Source: Zobellia alginiliquefaciens (lineage in GTDB: Bacteria > Bacteroidota > Bacteroidia > Flavobacteriales > Flavobacteriaceae). From it: a stretch of 64,000 nt of DNA. This document shows positions 9,164-18,093 of the stretch, one piece after another. A model generated the notes under the pieces. It was given only the letters and a program-made list of their open reading frames with translations, had not been told where the DNA came from and made no database searches. Position 1 is the stretch's first letter, and each line of letters opens with the position of its first letter. The stretch spans positions 1,116,001 through 1,180,000 of the forward strand of contig NZ_CP119758.1 in the NCBI RefSeq assembly GCF_029323795.1, read 5' to 3'. The position numbers and the translations under genes were made by a program.

Positions 9164-10927
9164 TTATTTTATATCCAATACAAAAGGCATACGGGCCTGA
9201 ACACCTTCTTGTTCCATAACGGATTTTACTTGTTTTAATATGGAATAGGCTTCTGTGCCAATTTCTTCTTCAATAAACTCTTGTTTAACCTTGGCACTAG
9301 CACCTCCTAAATCTTCCATTAAACGTTCAAAACCGGATTTATACTTAGGGAATTTCTTGATTCCGTAATCATTTAATTCAGCCATATTTGCCGCTTCGGC
9401 AATGGCATCTTCCAAGTTGCCCAACTCATCGATCAGTCCTATTCGTTTTGCATCTACCCCACTCCATACACGCCCTTGCGCCAAACTATCCGCTACGGTC
9501 ATACTGATATTACGTCCTTGAGCAACCCTTTGTAAAAATGTGTCATAGGTGCTTTCAATACTTTCTTGAACATAGCCTCTAAACTCCTCGGTCATCGGTT
9601 CAAAAACCGAATACTCTACAGAATTTTTATTGGTACCTACCTGCTCTGCATTAATACCGATATCACCTGCTAATTCACTCATATTGGGTATCGTACCAAA
9701 AACACCTATTGAACCCGTAACAGTTGTAGGTTCTGCATATATTTTATCGGCACCAACGGCAATATAATACCCCCCGGAAGCTGCCACGTTACCCATGGAA
9801 ACCACAACCGGCTTTACCTTCTTTGCCAATTCTATCTCTCTCCAAATAATATCAGAAGTCAAAGCGCTTCCCCCTGGGGAATTCACCCGAAGCACAATTG
9901 CCTTTACATCATCATCTTCTTTCGCTTTTATAATAGCTTCATTAATTATCCCTTGCCCAATAACGTCAGGGCCTCCTTCGCCATATAAAATTTCGCCTTG
10001 CGCAAAAACAACAGCTACTTTGTCCTTCCCGTTTCTAATTATTTTTTTGTTAGAACGGATGACATAATCTTCCAACGCTACAACATTCAAATCATCATCG
10101 TCGTTCAAATTAACCGCATTTCTTAATTTCTGTTCATATTGATCAAAGAAAATAACATCGTCTAAAAGTCCTGTTTCTTTGGCATATTCCGGTGTTCTAC
10201 CTCCCAAAGTATCAGCAATGATATTCAAGTTGGCTGTAGAAATGTTTCTCCCATTAGAAATATCTTCTACCATAGAATTCCACAATGAGCCTATCAACTC
10301 TTTAATCTGGGTACGGTTTGCTTCGCTCATTTCGTTAGAAATGAAAGGCTCAACAGCACTTTTATACTTTCCATGGCGTATAACTTCCATTTTTACGCCC
10401 GTTTTTTCCTGTAAATCTTTAAAAAACAACACTTCAGAAGACAGTCCGCGAAAATCCAATCCGCCCACCGGATTTACAAAAATGGAATCTGCAACACTGG
10501 CGAGGTAGTAGTCTTTTTGCATATAGAAATCTCCGTAGGTATAGATAAACTTACCGGAACTTTTAAATTCTTCCAATGCTTTACGGACCGCCTGTGTTTG
10601 GGCAAGGCCGGCCATCATAAAATTATTATTGATACTGATACCTTTTATATCGCCATCATCCTTTGCTACCGTAATAGCGTGCAAAATCTCATCAAGACCC
10701 TGAGACTGCTCTATAAAAGCCCCTGTGAACGGATCCATATCATTATCCCCTACATAATCACTAATAGGAAGTTTTAGTTGCAACTCTAAAATTGAGTTTT
10801 TCTTGATGGAAACCGTTTCCTCAGAACTACTGGCAATACCTATAAAAATGACGAACATGATAAGAACTACACCAAAAGCAATTAAGCAACCAATGATAGC
10901 CGCCAAAAGATTTCTTAAAAATTTCAT
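9164..10927 (-). CDS. sppA: Signal peptide peptidase SppA, 67 kDa type
   Basis: The 587-residue protein begins MKFLRNLLAAIIG at the ATG at 10925-10927. An open extension upstream to 10969 lacks family support. The N-terminal membrane anchor (about 6-32) is followed by two tandem S49 peptidase domains, the long two-domain form of E. coli SppA. The catalytic lysine lies in VIRHGKYKSAVEPF near residue 185. The catalytic serine lies in MGNVAASGGYYIAVGADKI near residue 380, after the LRVNSPGGSA segment. It degrades signal-peptide remnants in the cytoplasmic membrane. It is transcribed away from folK, with promoter-like elements for both genes in the 71-base gap. Function is confident. Confidence 0.95.
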   Translation of the reverse strand: MKFLRNLLAAIIGCLIAFGVVLIMFVIFIGIASSSEETVSIKKNSILELQLKLPISDYVGDNDMDPFTGAFIEQSQGLDEILHAITVAKDDGDIKGISINNNFMMAGLAQTQAVRKALEEFKSSGKFIYTYGDFYMQKDYYLASVADSIFVNPVGGLDFRGLSSEVLFFKDLQEKTGVKMEVIRHGKYKSAVEPFISNEMSEANRTQIKELIGSLWNSMVEDISNGRNISTANLNIIADTLGGRTPEYAKETGLLDDVIFFDQYEQKLRNAVNLNDDDDLNVVALEDYVIRSNKKIIRNGKDKVAVVFAQGEILYGEGGPDVIGQGIINEAIIKAKEDDDVKAIVLRVNSPGGSALTSDIIWREIELAKKVKPVVVSMGNVAASGGYYIAVGADKIYAEPTTVTGSIGVFGTIPNMSELAGDIGINAEQVGTNKNSVEYSVFEPMTEEFRGYVQESIESTYDTFLQRVAQGRNISMTVADSLAQGRVWSGVDAKRIGLIDELGNLEDAIAEAANMAELNDYGIKKFPKYKSGFERLMEDLGGASAKVKQEFIEEEIGTEAYSILKQVKSVMEQEGVQARMPFVLDIK

Positions 10928-10941
10928 GAAAAATGGGTTAG

Positions 10942-10949
10942 TATTTTTG
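10942..10949 (+). promoter_or_regulatory. Possible -7 element for folK-dNK
   Basis: TATTTTTG matches TAnnTTTG and lies 49 bases before the ATG at 10999. No clear -33 partner is visible, and the element lies close to the sppA start, so it is tentative. Confidence 0.3.
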
Positions 10950-10951
10950 CC

Positions 10952-10959
10952 CAAAGATA
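10952..10959 (-). promoter_or_regulatory. Possible -7 element for sppA
   Basis: On the minus strand this reads TATCTTTG, a full TAnnTTTG match, 24 bases upstream of the sppA start. It lies back to back with the folK candidate at 10942, 2 bases apart. Confidence 0.4.
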
Positions 10960-10998
10960 ACGAACTCACACCTACTTTTTGTTACTTTGTAAGATATT

Positions 10999-12144
10999 AT
11001 GAGCAACCCCAAAACAGTATACCTATCACTAGGAAGCAATCTTGGTGATACTTTGAACAACCTGCAAGACGCCGTATTCGCTATAAACAAAGCTGCCGGC
11101 GAAGTGGAAAGGATATCGCATGTATATCAAACAAGTGCTTGGGGTTTTGAGTCTAGCGATTTCATGAATATCTGCCTATCGTTAAAAACGACAATGGCAC
11201 CGCAAAAACTTTTACGTACACTTCTGGATATTGAGACCAAATTGGGAAGAAGACGTTCTACTGAGGACGGCTACCAACCAAGACCGATTGATATTGACAT
11301 TCTATACTACGAAAGGGAAACCTTTATTTCTGAAAACCTAGTAATTCCGCATCCGGAGCTTACCTATCGTAAGTTTGTGCTTAAACCGCTATCTGATATT
11401 GCCCCTCAGTTCTATCACCCCATTTTAAATAAAGACACGCGAAACCTTATTCAGGAGTGCCGTGACAAGGGGAAGCTGGAACGCACCACTTTTAAATTGC
11501 ATAGAAACCGTTCAGACCTTTTCTCACACGTTAATTTTATTGCTGTTGAAGGTAACATTGGTGCCGGTAAAACTACTTTGGCCAATAAAATATCTGAAGA
11601 TTTTAACGGCAAATTGGTATTGGAACGTTTTGCGGATAACGCCTTTTTACCTAAATTTTACGAAGACCAAAGCCGTTACGCCTTTCCTTTGGAGATGTCT
11701 TTCTTAGCAGACAGGTACCAGCAGTTTACGGATGACACTTCGCAATATGACCTGTTCAAGAAGTTCATGGTGAGCGATTACGATATTTACAAATCCCTCA
11801 TATTTGCTCGTATTACGCTCCAGCAAGAGGAATTTGACCTATACCGGAAATTGTTCGATTTGATGTACAAAGAGGTGAAAAAACCGAAAATCTATGTCTA
11901 CCTCTACCAAACTACGGAGCGCTTGTTGGAGAATATTAAAATGAGAGGTCGTGATTACGAACAGAAAATTGCCCCGGATTATCTTCAAAAGATTAACAAA
12001 GGGTATTTTGAATTCATTAAGGGATACCCAGAACAGAACAATCTTATTATTGAGCTGGGCGACCTTGATTTTGTTGAGAACGAAGAAGATTACGAAACGA
12101 TACTTGACAAGATTACGAAGTTTGCCGTTCGCCTGCCTAACTAA
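10999..12144 (+). CDS. folK: Bifunctional HPPK (FolK) - deoxynucleoside kinase fusion
   Basis: The 381-residue protein joins two enzymes. Residues 1-160 are 6-hydroxymethyl-7,8-dihydropterin pyrophosphokinase: YLSLGSNLGDTLNNL at the start, TSAWGFESSDFMN, and the signature PRPIDIDILYY at 94-104. Residues about 175-381 are a deoxynucleoside kinase with P-loop EGNIGAGKTT near 182-191, the ERFADNAFLPKFYED segment, and the arginine-rich lid MRGRDYEQKI near residue 315. The first half makes the activated pterin for folate synthesis; the second phosphorylates salvaged deoxynucleosides. The frame runs through with no stop or frameshift between the halves. Such fusions are known in Bacteroidota. The stop is 5 bases from the convergent methyltransferase stop. 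Confidence 0.93.
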   Translation: MSNPKTVYLSLGSNLGDTLNNLQDAVFAINKAAGEVERISHVYQTSAWGFESSDFMNICLSLKTTMAPQKLLRTLLDIETKLGRRRSTEDGYQPRPIDIDILYYERETFISENLVIPHPELTYRKFVLKPLSDIAPQFYHPILNKDTRNLIQECRDKGKLERTTFKLHRNRSDLFSHVNFIAVEGNIGAGKTTLANKISEDFNGKLVLERFADNAFLPKFYEDQSRYAFPLEMSFLADRYQQFTDDTSQYDLFKKFMVSDYDIYKSLIFARITLQQEEFDLYRKLFDLMYKEVKKPKIYVYLYQTTERLLENIKMRGRDYEQKIAPDYLQKINKGYFEFIKGYPEQNNLIIELGDLDFVENEEDYETILDKITKFAVRLPN

Positions 12145-12149
12145 TCCTT

Positions 12150-12680
12150 CTATGCATTTATTTTAGACCAGAGATCCCAAACCACTACACCTGCACTCAC
12201 CGAGATATTCAACGAGTGTTTAGTTCCATATTGCGGTATCTCTATTACATTATGACTCGCATCAACCACATCTTGCGAAACGCCTTTGACCTCGTTACCG
12301 AATACCAAAGCATACTTTTTAGCAGCGTCCACTTTTAACTCGTTCAGCATAATTGCATTTTCAGCTTGTTCAATGGACAATACCGTGTAACCGTCTTCTG
12401 CTAAAGTTCTGACCAAATCAACTGTGTTTTCTTTGTATTCCCACGCTACACTTTCGGTAGCTCCCAAGGCCGTTTTCCTAATATCTTTATGGGGAGGTTG
12501 TGCCGTTATGCCACAGAGATATATTTTTTCAATCAGAAAAGCATCTGAAGTTCTAAAGACCGATCCAATATTATTTAAACTCCTAATATTATCCAACACA
12601 ATAACAATGGGAGACTTTTCCGCTTCTTTAAAAGCTTCAACATCCAATCTATCCAGTTCTTCATTCTTAAGTTTACGCAT
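12150..12680 (-). CDS. TrmH/SpoU-family RNA 2'-O-methyltransferase
   Basis: The 176-residue protein has the SPOUT (trefoil-knot) methyltransferase motifs. Motif 1 is IVIVLDNIRSLNNIGSVFRTSDAF near 25-48, motif 2 is ALVFGNEVKGVSQDVVDASH near 128-147, and motif 3 is IEIPQYGTKHSLNISVSAGVVVWDL near 151-175. These bind S-adenosylmethionine and place the N and R residues used for ribose methylation. It lacks the N-terminal substrate-binding domain of RlmB, so it is a minimal TrmH/TrmL-like enzyme acting on tRNA or rRNA; the target base is not evident. The ATG at 12678-12680 is followed at once by a Lys/Arg-rich N-terminus. Confidence 0.9.
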   Translation of the reverse strand: MRKLKNEELDRLDVEAFKEAEKSPIVIVLDNIRSLNNIGSVFRTSDAFLIEKIYLCGITAQPPHKDIRKTALGATESVAWEYKENTVDLVRTLAEDGYTVLSIEQAENAIMLNELKVDAAKKYALVFGNEVKGVSQDVVDASHNVIEIPQYGTKHSLNISVSAGVVVWDLWSKINA

Positions 12681-12839
12681 GCTATAATTTCCCGTTAGGA
12701 GTAATTTTTAGTGTTTTTACAAGGTAAAACGTTGAAGATAAACTTATCCTGAAATATCAACAATGGTTTATCATCCCTATAAAAAATAGTAATTTCGTTT
12801 TACGGACTTTCGCTGTAAAATTAAACTATTCAGATTGCT

Positions 12840-15461
12840 TTGGGAAAATCACAAAAAACAAAAAAGGTTACGCCTTTAATGAAGCAGTATAACACCATCA
12901 AGACCAAGTATCCTGATGCGTTATTATTGTTTCGCGTTGGCGATTTCTATGAAACTTTTGGAGAAGATGCCGTTAGGGCTTCCAAAATTTTAGGAATCAT
13001 TCTCACGCATCGTAATAATGGTGGCGACCGTACCGAACTGGCCGGTTTCCCTCATCATTCGCTAAATACCTACTTGCCTAAATTGGTGAAAGCCGGTGAG
13101 CGAGTTGCTATTTGTGACCAACTGGAAGACCCAAAAATGACCAAAACCATCGTAAAGCGTGGCGTAACCGAACTGGTTACCCCAGGTGTGGCGATGAACG
13201 ATGACATTCTAAACGCAAAGTCCAACAATTTCCTTTGTGCCGTTCACTTTGGCAGAAAGCTACTTGGTGTGTCATTCGTTGATATTTCTACAGGCGAATT
13301 CCTAACCTCGGAAGGCACCGAAGAACAAATAGACAAACTTTTACAGAACTTTGCCCCCAATGAAGTTTTAGTTTCAAAAAAACATAAAAACGAATTCTTA
13401 GATGTTTTTGGAAAGCAATTTCACACCTTTTACATGGAGGATTGGGTCTATCAGAACGACTACGCCCAGGAAACGCTTACCAACCATTTTAATACTAGTA
13501 CCTTAAAAGGTTTTGGTGTTGACCACCTTGGTCATGGCATTATTGCTTCCGGAGTGGTTTTACATTACCTATCGGAAACCCAACATAGGCAATTACAGCA
13601 CATCAACAGCTTAAAACGCATTGCCGAAGAGGAACATATTTGGATGGACCGTTTTACCATCAAAAATTTAGAGCTCTACCATTCTACAAATCAGAATGCA
13701 GTTACTCTTTTGAGTATTATTGATAAAACCCTATCACCAATGGGCGGCCGAATGCTTAAACGGTGGTTAGCACTCCCGCTAAAGAATACCGAAAAAATTA
13801 GTCGCAGACATCAGGTAGTTTCCTATTTGCACGGTCATGATGATACCTTGCTAAAAATACAGCAACGCATCAAACAAATGGGTGATTTGGAACGTCTTAT
13901 TTCCAAAGTAGCTACCGGAAAGGTGAACCCAAAAGAAATTGTTCAGCTCAAGAATTCTTTGGAAGCCATCATTCCCATAAAACAACTTACCGCTCAGAGT
14001 GAAGACGAGGCCCTACAACTCATATCCGATCAGTTGCATGCCTGCGATATGCTGCGCAGCAAAATAAAGGAAATGATCAATGAAGAAGCTCCGGTTCACA
14101 TTCCAAAAGGCAAGACCATTGCCGATGGATATTCAGACGAGTTGGACGAACTTCGCGGATTGGCATTTTCAGGAAAAGACTATTTAGATAAAATGCTGGC
14201 ACGTGAGAGCGAACGTACGGGCATCACTTCCCTTAAAATAGCCTCAAACAACGTTTTCGGCTATTACATTGAAGTTCGAAACACCCATAAGGACAAGGTT
14301 CCCGAAGAGTGGATCCGGAAACAGACCTTGGTAAATGCGGAACGTTATATTACCGAAGAACTAAAAGAATACGAAGCCAAAATTTTGGGTGCCGAAGAAC
14401 GTATTCTCAACCTAGAACAGCAATTATTTTCTCAACTGGTAGTCTGGGCACAAGAATACATTGCCCCGGTACAGAACAACGCACAGCAAATTGCACAATT
14501 GGATTGTCTGTGCGGTTTTGCGCAACTCGCCAAGGAGAACAACTATTCAAAACCAGAAATCAACGATTCTACCGAAATCAACATTAAAAATGGTAGACAT
14601 CCAGTAATTGAAAAGCAATTGCCATTGGGCGAGGCATACATTGCCAATGATGTTATCCTTAACCGAGACGAACAACAGATCATAATGATTACCGGTCCCA
14701 ACATGAGTGGTAAATCAGCCATTTTAAGACAAACGGCATTAATCGTACTTCTGGCTCAAATGGGGTCTTTTGTACCCGCAGAAGCTGCTGAAATAGGTTA
14801 TGTAGACAAAATTTTCACCCGTGTAGGTGCAAGTGATAATATTTCAATGGGCGAATCTACTTTTATGGTAGAGATGAACGAAACCGCCTCTATCTTGAAC
14901 AACCTTTCTGAGCGTAGTTTAGTGCTTTTAGATGAGATTGGCCGCGGAACAAGTACGTATGACGGTATTTCCATTGCTTGGGCCATTAGCGAATATCTAC
15001 ATGAGCATCCTGCACGTGCAAAAACACTTTTTGCAACGCACTACCATGAGCTGAACGAAATGGCAGCCACTTTTGAGCGCATCAAGAATTATAACGTTTC
15101 AGTAAAGGAATTGAAAGACAATGTACTTTTTCTTCGGAAATTGACCGAGGGCGGAAGTGAGCATAGTTTTGGTATTCACGTGGCAAAAATGGCGGGTATG
15201 CCCTCTCAAGTCATTCACAAAGCGAATAAAATTCTCAAAAAATTGGAGAAATCCCACTCCAGCGAAGAGCTTACCGATAAATTACAAAGTGCCCAAGATG
15301 AGATGCAACTGAGCTTCTTTAATTTAGACGACCCTTTGCTTGAACAAATAAAGGAAGAAATCACCTATCTAGATATCAACACCTTAACACCTGTTGAAGC
15401 GTTGATGAAATTGAATGAAATTAAGCGATTACTGACCAAAAACAAGAAGGCAACTTCATAA
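12840..15461 (+). CDS. mutS: DNA mismatch repair protein MutS
   Basis: The 873-residue protein has the full MutS architecture. The N-terminal mismatch-binding domain contains [16 protein letters not shown], where the FYE phenylalanine and glutamate contact the mismatch. Connector, core and clamp domains follow. The C-terminal ABC ATPase has Walker A GPNMSGKS near 619-626, the signature region [14 protein letters not shown], and Walker [17 protein letters not shown]. The start is read as TTG at 12840, giving [18 protein letters not shown]; the next in-frame ATG would cut into the conserved VTPLMKQY segment. The gene is transcribed away from the RNA methyltransferase. No MutL gene is in the window. 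Confidence 0.96.
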   Translation: MGKSQKTKKVTPLMKQYNTIKTKYPDALLLFRVGDFYETFGEDAVRASKILGIILTHRNNGGDRTELAGFPHHSLNTYLPKLVKAGERVAICDQLEDPKMTKTIVKRGVTELVTPGVAMNDDILNAKSNNFLCAVHFGRKLLGVSFVDISTGEFLTSEGTEEQIDKLLQNFAPNEVLVSKKHKNEFLDVFGKQFHTFYMEDWVYQNDYAQETLTNHFNTSTLKGFGVDHLGHGIIASGVVLHYLSETQHRQLQHINSLKRIAEEEHIWMDRFTIKNLELYHSTNQNAVTLLSIIDKTLSPMGGRMLKRWLALPLKNTEKISRRHQVVSYLHGHDDTLLKIQQRIKQMGDLERLISKVATGKVNPKEIVQLKNSLEAIIPIKQLTAQSEDEALQLISDQLHACDMLRSKIKEMINEEAPVHIPKGKTIADGYSDELDELRGLAFSGKDYLDKMLARESERTGITSLKIASNNVFGYYIEVRNTHKDKVPEEWIRKQTLVNAERYITEELKEYEAKILGAEERILNLEQQLFSQLVVWAQEYIAPVQNNAQQIAQLDCLCGFAQLAKENNYSKPEINDSTEINIKNGRHPVIEKQLPLGEAYIANDVILNRDEQQIIMITGPNMSGKSAILRQTALIVLLAQMGSFVPAEAAEIGYVDKIFTRVGASDNISMGESTFMVEMNETASILNNLSERSLVLLDEIGRGTSTYDGISIAWAISEYLHEHPARAKTLFATHYHELNEMAATFERIKNYNVSVKELKDNVLFLRKLTEGGSEHSFGIHVAKMAGMPSQVIHKANKILKKLEKSHSSEELTDKLQSAQDEMQLSFFNLDDPLLEQIKEEITYLDINTLTPVEALMKLNEIKRLLTKNKKATS

Positions 15462-15517
15462 ATTTCCGGACCAAAAAAACGCTGATTTTTTATTTTTAAG
15501 ATTTCATATAAATTTCC

Positions 15518-15547
15518 TTTGCATTTTAGAGAATTGTATTAAATTTG
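15518..15547 (+). promoter_or_regulatory. Bacteroidota-type promoter of the tRNA pair
   Basis: A -33 TTTG (15518-15521), an 18-base spacer and a -7 TAAATTTG (15540-15547) match the primary sigma-factor consensus of Bacteroidota closely. Transcription would begin near 15553, about 40 bases before tRNA-Gly. Confidence 0.65.
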
Positions 15548-15594
15548 CATCCGCATCTGTGAAAGATGCCACGTTCTTTACCTTAATTTAATAT

Positions 15595-15667
15595 GCGAAA
15601 ATAGCTCAGCTGGTAGAGCGCCACCTTGCCAAGGTGGAGGTCGCGGGTTCGAATCCCGTTTTTCGCT
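15595..15667 (+). tRNA. tRNA-Gly (anticodon GCC)
   Basis: The 73-base sequence folds as a complete cloverleaf. The acceptor pairs GCGAAAA (15595-15601) with TTTTCGC (15660-15666), with T as discriminator. The D-loop contains AGCTCAGCTGGTAGAGC. The anticodon stem pairs CCACC with GGTGG around the loop TTGCCAA, placing GCC at 15628-15630. The T-arm loop is TTCGAAT. The terminal CCA is not encoded. It reads GGC and GGT codons. Confidence 0.97.
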
Positions 15668-15671
15668 CAAA

Positions 15672-15720
15672 GAGCAAAATCTTGCTCAACAACTTAAACG
15701 CTGCTTTGTGGCGTTTTTTT
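15672..15720 (+). terminator. Hairpins between the two tRNA genes, ending in a T-run
   Basis: GAGCAA (15672-15677) pairs with TTGCTC (15682-15687). A second hairpin pairs AAACGC (15696-15701) with GCGTTT (15711-15716), followed by seven T to 15720. The second has the form of an intrinsic terminator and would end or attenuate transcription from the tRNA-Gly promoter. Confidence 0.65.
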
Positions 15721-15742
15721 GTTAAAGACTTTACCAATAGCG

Positions 15743-15826
15743 GCTCGAGTGGTGGAATTGGTAGACACGTTGGACTTAAAATCCAATGGACATTAGTCCG
15801 TACGGGTTCAAGTCCCGTCTCGAGTA
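15743..15826 (+). tRNA. tRNA-Leu (anticodon TAA)
   Basis: The 84-base class II tRNA pairs acceptor GCTCGAG (15743-15749) with CTCGAGT (15819-15825), using a G-U first pair and A as discriminator. The D-region GGTGGAATTGGTAGACAC is typical of leucine tRNAs. The anticodon stem pairs TTGGA with TCCAA around CTTAAAA, placing TAA at 15777-15779. A variable arm follows, then a T-arm with loop TTCAAGT. CCA is not encoded. Confidence 0.97.
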
Positions 15827-15830
15827 CTTT

Positions 15831-15867
15831 AAACCCTTGTTAATCTTATGATTTTCGAGGGTTTTTT
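15831..15867 (+). terminator. Intrinsic terminator after tRNA-Leu
   Basis: AAACCCT (15831-15837) pairs with AGGGTTT (15858-15864) across a 20-base loop, and the T-run continues to 15867. It closes the tRNA unit 5 bases after tRNA-Leu. Confidence 0.65.
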
Positions 15868-16499
15868 GGTTTTTGAAAACAGGTCTACGACCAGCAAGCT
15901 ATATTACTCTTATTTTCACTTCCCTCTCCATTTAGATTTTACAAGATTTTAGATTTTTAGCCATTAGAGAGGATAGCAAAATTATAATTTCCGTACCATC
16001 ATAATTGTAAGATTGTTTCCTACAAAACAAAAGCAGCTCAAAATTTTATATTTTTCGTTAACCTGCTGAATTTCCTTATTTTTAAATAAGCACCAATTAT
16101 AGACCCTTCCTATAAAACAACTACGTGTATATTGAAAAATCTTACTTTTTATGTAAGATACTAACCCTAAAGGACTACAATAACAAAACCTTAACACAAT
16201 ATACTTGTAATAGCCTTCTTTTATGATATGTTACAAGCTAAACAAATTTTATGAGGTTATTATATATAAGAAGAAAGACGAAAACAGAAAGACACTATAG
16301 CGCGAAAATGGGGCAATTGACCACCAAGGTCACTTCCATTAAGCGCTACTTCCTTGGGCTACCTGTTAGCACATTGCAGAAATACCGTAAAACCTATTAC
16401 GGAAAAATAAAGAACTATGATGATTGTCAACTCTTTATCTAAACCAAACCAGAAGACTTTACTTTAGAAATTCAATACTAAACTCTTTAAAACAAAATC
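15868..16499 (+). other. Intergenic stretch without a convincing gene
   Basis: Very A/T-rich DNA lies between the tRNA terminator and proC. Two short open frames occur (15982-16197 minus, 71 codons; 16251-16442 plus, 63 codons), but neither has a recognisable domain or a convincing start context, so I do not call them genes. The second overlaps a strong nested dyad at 16298-16402, described separately. I found no full TAnnTTTG promoter for proC. Nothing resembling an integrase, duplicated tRNA end or insertion-sequence end was seen. Confidence 0.6.
16298..16402 (+). ncRNA. Candidate structured RNA or leader of the proCBA unit (two hairpins)
   Basis: Three nested perfect stems stack here: TAGCGC (16298-16303) with GCGCTA (16343-16348), AATGG (16307-16311) with CCATT (16336-16340), and TGACC (16318-16322) with GGTCA (16328-16332). 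A second hairpin pairs CCGTAA (16385-16390) with TTACGG (16397-16402). This much pairing is out of keeping with the A/T-rich surroundings. It lies 98 bases before proC, so it could be a 5' leader structure, a small RNA or a protein-binding dyad. No known riboswitch class is recognised and no T-run follows. Confidence 0.3.
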
Positions 16500-17315
16500 A
16501 TGAAAGTATTAGTAATCGGAGCCGGAAATATGGGATTAACCTATGCAGAAGGCATGTCCAAATCCAAATTGCTCAAAAAAAAGAACATTATGGTGCTAGA
16601 CAGCTCCGAAGAGAAACTGAAAGAACTGGATGAAATAGCGCATTTTGATGCGTATAAAACACTAGAGGAATGTGTACCACAAGCGGATATTATTTTTATT
16701 GCCGTAAAACCGTACCACGCCTCCAAATTGTTCGAAACCATTAAGCCAATGGTAAATTCTGAGCAGATTTTAATTTCTATTATGGCAGGTATCACTATTG
16801 AAGCCATGAAAGAACAGAGTGGTTTGAGCAAGATTGTTAGGGCAATGCCCAACCTTCCTGCTAAAATTGGCAAAGGACTCACATCCTACACTTCTTCAAC
16901 AGAAGTTTCAAGAATTGAACTCTTAACGGTTGAAAGTCTTTTGGACACAACAGGAAAATCCATTCGTGTAAGCGATGAGAACTTTATAGACGCCTCTACA
17001 GGTATTTCGGGTAGTGGTCCTGCATATGTTTTCTATTTTATGCAAAGTATGATGGAAGCCGCTCTACAAATGGGATTCTCCAAAAAAGTTTCAAGCGTTT
17101 TAGTTAGCGAAACCTTTACAGGTGCGGTTGAACTTTTTAATCAAAACAACCTTAGTCCTAATTCTTGGATGGACCGTGTTGCCAGTAAAGGTGGTACCAC
17201 ACAAGCCGCACTAGATTCTATGGACGATAATAATGTAAATGAACTTATAAAAGAAGCAGCATTCGCGGCCTTTGACCGCGCTGTAGAACTTGGAAAAGAA
17301 GAACATTATGCATAA
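16500..17315 (+). CDS. proC: Pyrroline-5-carboxylate reductase
   Basis: The 271-residue enzyme catalyses the last step of proline synthesis, NAD(P)H-dependent reduction of pyrroline-5-carboxylate. The N-terminal Rossmann fold starts MKVLVIGAGNMGLTYAEGM. The segment DIIFIAVKPYHA is near residue 62, SIMAGITIEAM near 95, and RAMPNLPAKIGKG near 116. The C-terminal dimerisation domain contains STGISGSGPAYVFYFMQSM and SKGGTTQAALDSM. Length matches the family. Its last 8 bases overlap the start of proB, which implies translational coupling in a proC-proB-proA order. Confidence 0.95.
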   Translation: MKVLVIGAGNMGLTYAEGMSKSKLLKKKNIMVLDSSEEKLKELDEIAHFDAYKTLEECVPQADIIFIAVKPYHASKLFETIKPMVNSEQILISIMAGITIEAMKEQSGLSKIVRAMPNLPAKIGKGLTSYTSSTEVSRIELLTVESLLDTTGKSIRVSDENFIDASTGISGSGPAYVFYFMQSMMEAALQMGFSKKVSSVLVSETFTGAVELFNQNNLSPNSWMDRVASKGGTTQAALDSMDDNNVNELIKEAAFAAFDRAVELGKEEHYA

Positions 17316-18093
17316 AGAACTAATTGTTATAAAAGTAGGCACCAATGTCATGACCAACAAAGACAACCGCATCGTAAGACCGGTGTTGCGTAGGTTGGTG
17401 GAACAGATTGCCGAACTTTACGAAAGGGACATACTTACTATTCTGGTTTCATCTGGATCGGTCATTGCCGGAAAAGAAGTATTGGGCAACTCTACTATTG
17501 AGAATGATACGCAAAGACGCCAGGTTTATTCGGCCATAGGCCAACCTAGAATGATGCGATTGTACTATAATATATTTCATGACTTTGGAATGAAATGTGC
17601 CCAGGTACTGCCCACCAAGCGTGATTTTAGTCCTGGAGTGCATCGCCAGAACATGATTAATTGTTGTGAAGGACTTTTATCGGAAGGGGTGATTCCTATT
17701 GCCAATGAAGATGATGCCGTGTCGGTTACCATGTCAATGTTTTCGGATAATGACGAGTTGGCAAGTTTAATTGCACAATTAATGAACGCCGATAAACTTA
17801 TTATCCTAACGGATATTGACGGACTCTACACAGGGCACCCTAACGCAGATGACAGCGATTTGATTCCGCATGTAGGCCCAGAAGATGATTTTGAAAAATA
17901 CATAAAAGACAGTAATAAAGCAGCTGGTGAAGGACGTGGCGGCATGGGTTCTAAATTAGATTACGCCCAACAAGCAGCAGCCAAGAGCATTCCCACTTTT
18001 ATTGCCAACGGTAAAAAAGACCGTACGATTATAGATATTATTGATGGAAAAGATGTGGGTACGCGAGTAGCCATTGAAAAACAAGAAGCATAA
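17308..18093 (+). CDS. proB: Glutamate 5-kinase, short form without PUA domain
   Basis: The 261-residue product begins MHKELIVIKVGTNVMT. The ATG at 17308 overlaps the proC stop by 8 bases, while an upstream in-frame start at 17290 would lengthen the overlap and is less likely. The amino-acid-kinase fold is recognisable from VIKVGTNV, ILVSSGSVIAGKEVLG, IPIANEDDAVS, DNDELASLIAQLM, LTDIDGLYTGHP and GRGGMGSKLDYAQQAA. It phosphorylates glutamate with ATP, the first and usually proline-inhibited step. E. coli ProB is about 367 residues because of a C-terminal PUA domain that is wholly absent here; single-domain forms occur in other bacteria. proA follows directly. Confidence 0.95.
   Translation: MHKELIVIKVGTNVMTNKDNRIVRPVLRRLVEQIAELYERDILTILVSSGSVIAGKEVLGNSTIENDTQRRQVYSAIGQPRMMRLYYNIFHDFGMKCAQVLPTKRDFSPGVHRQNMINCCEGLLSEGVIPIANEDDAVSVTMSMFSDNDELASLIAQLMNADKLIILTDIDGLYTGHPNADDSDLIPHVGPEDDFEKYIKDSNKAAGEGRGGMGSKLDYAQQAAAKSIPTFIANGKKDRTIIDIIDGKDVGTRVAIEKQEA

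Noticed and set aside
15595-15826. tRNA genes as an integration site for a mobile element
   Set aside because: No integrase gene, no duplicated tRNA 3' end and no change in gene character were seen on either side.
15982-16197. 71-codon open frame on the minus strand after the tRNA genes
   Set aside because: Cys/Tyr-rich translation from A/T-rich DNA, no family resemblance, no promoter or ribosome-binding sequence.
16251-16442. 63-codon open frame on the plus strand before proC
   Set aside because: No recognisable domain; the strong nested dyad it overlaps is better explained as nucleic-acid structure. Kept only as an alternative.
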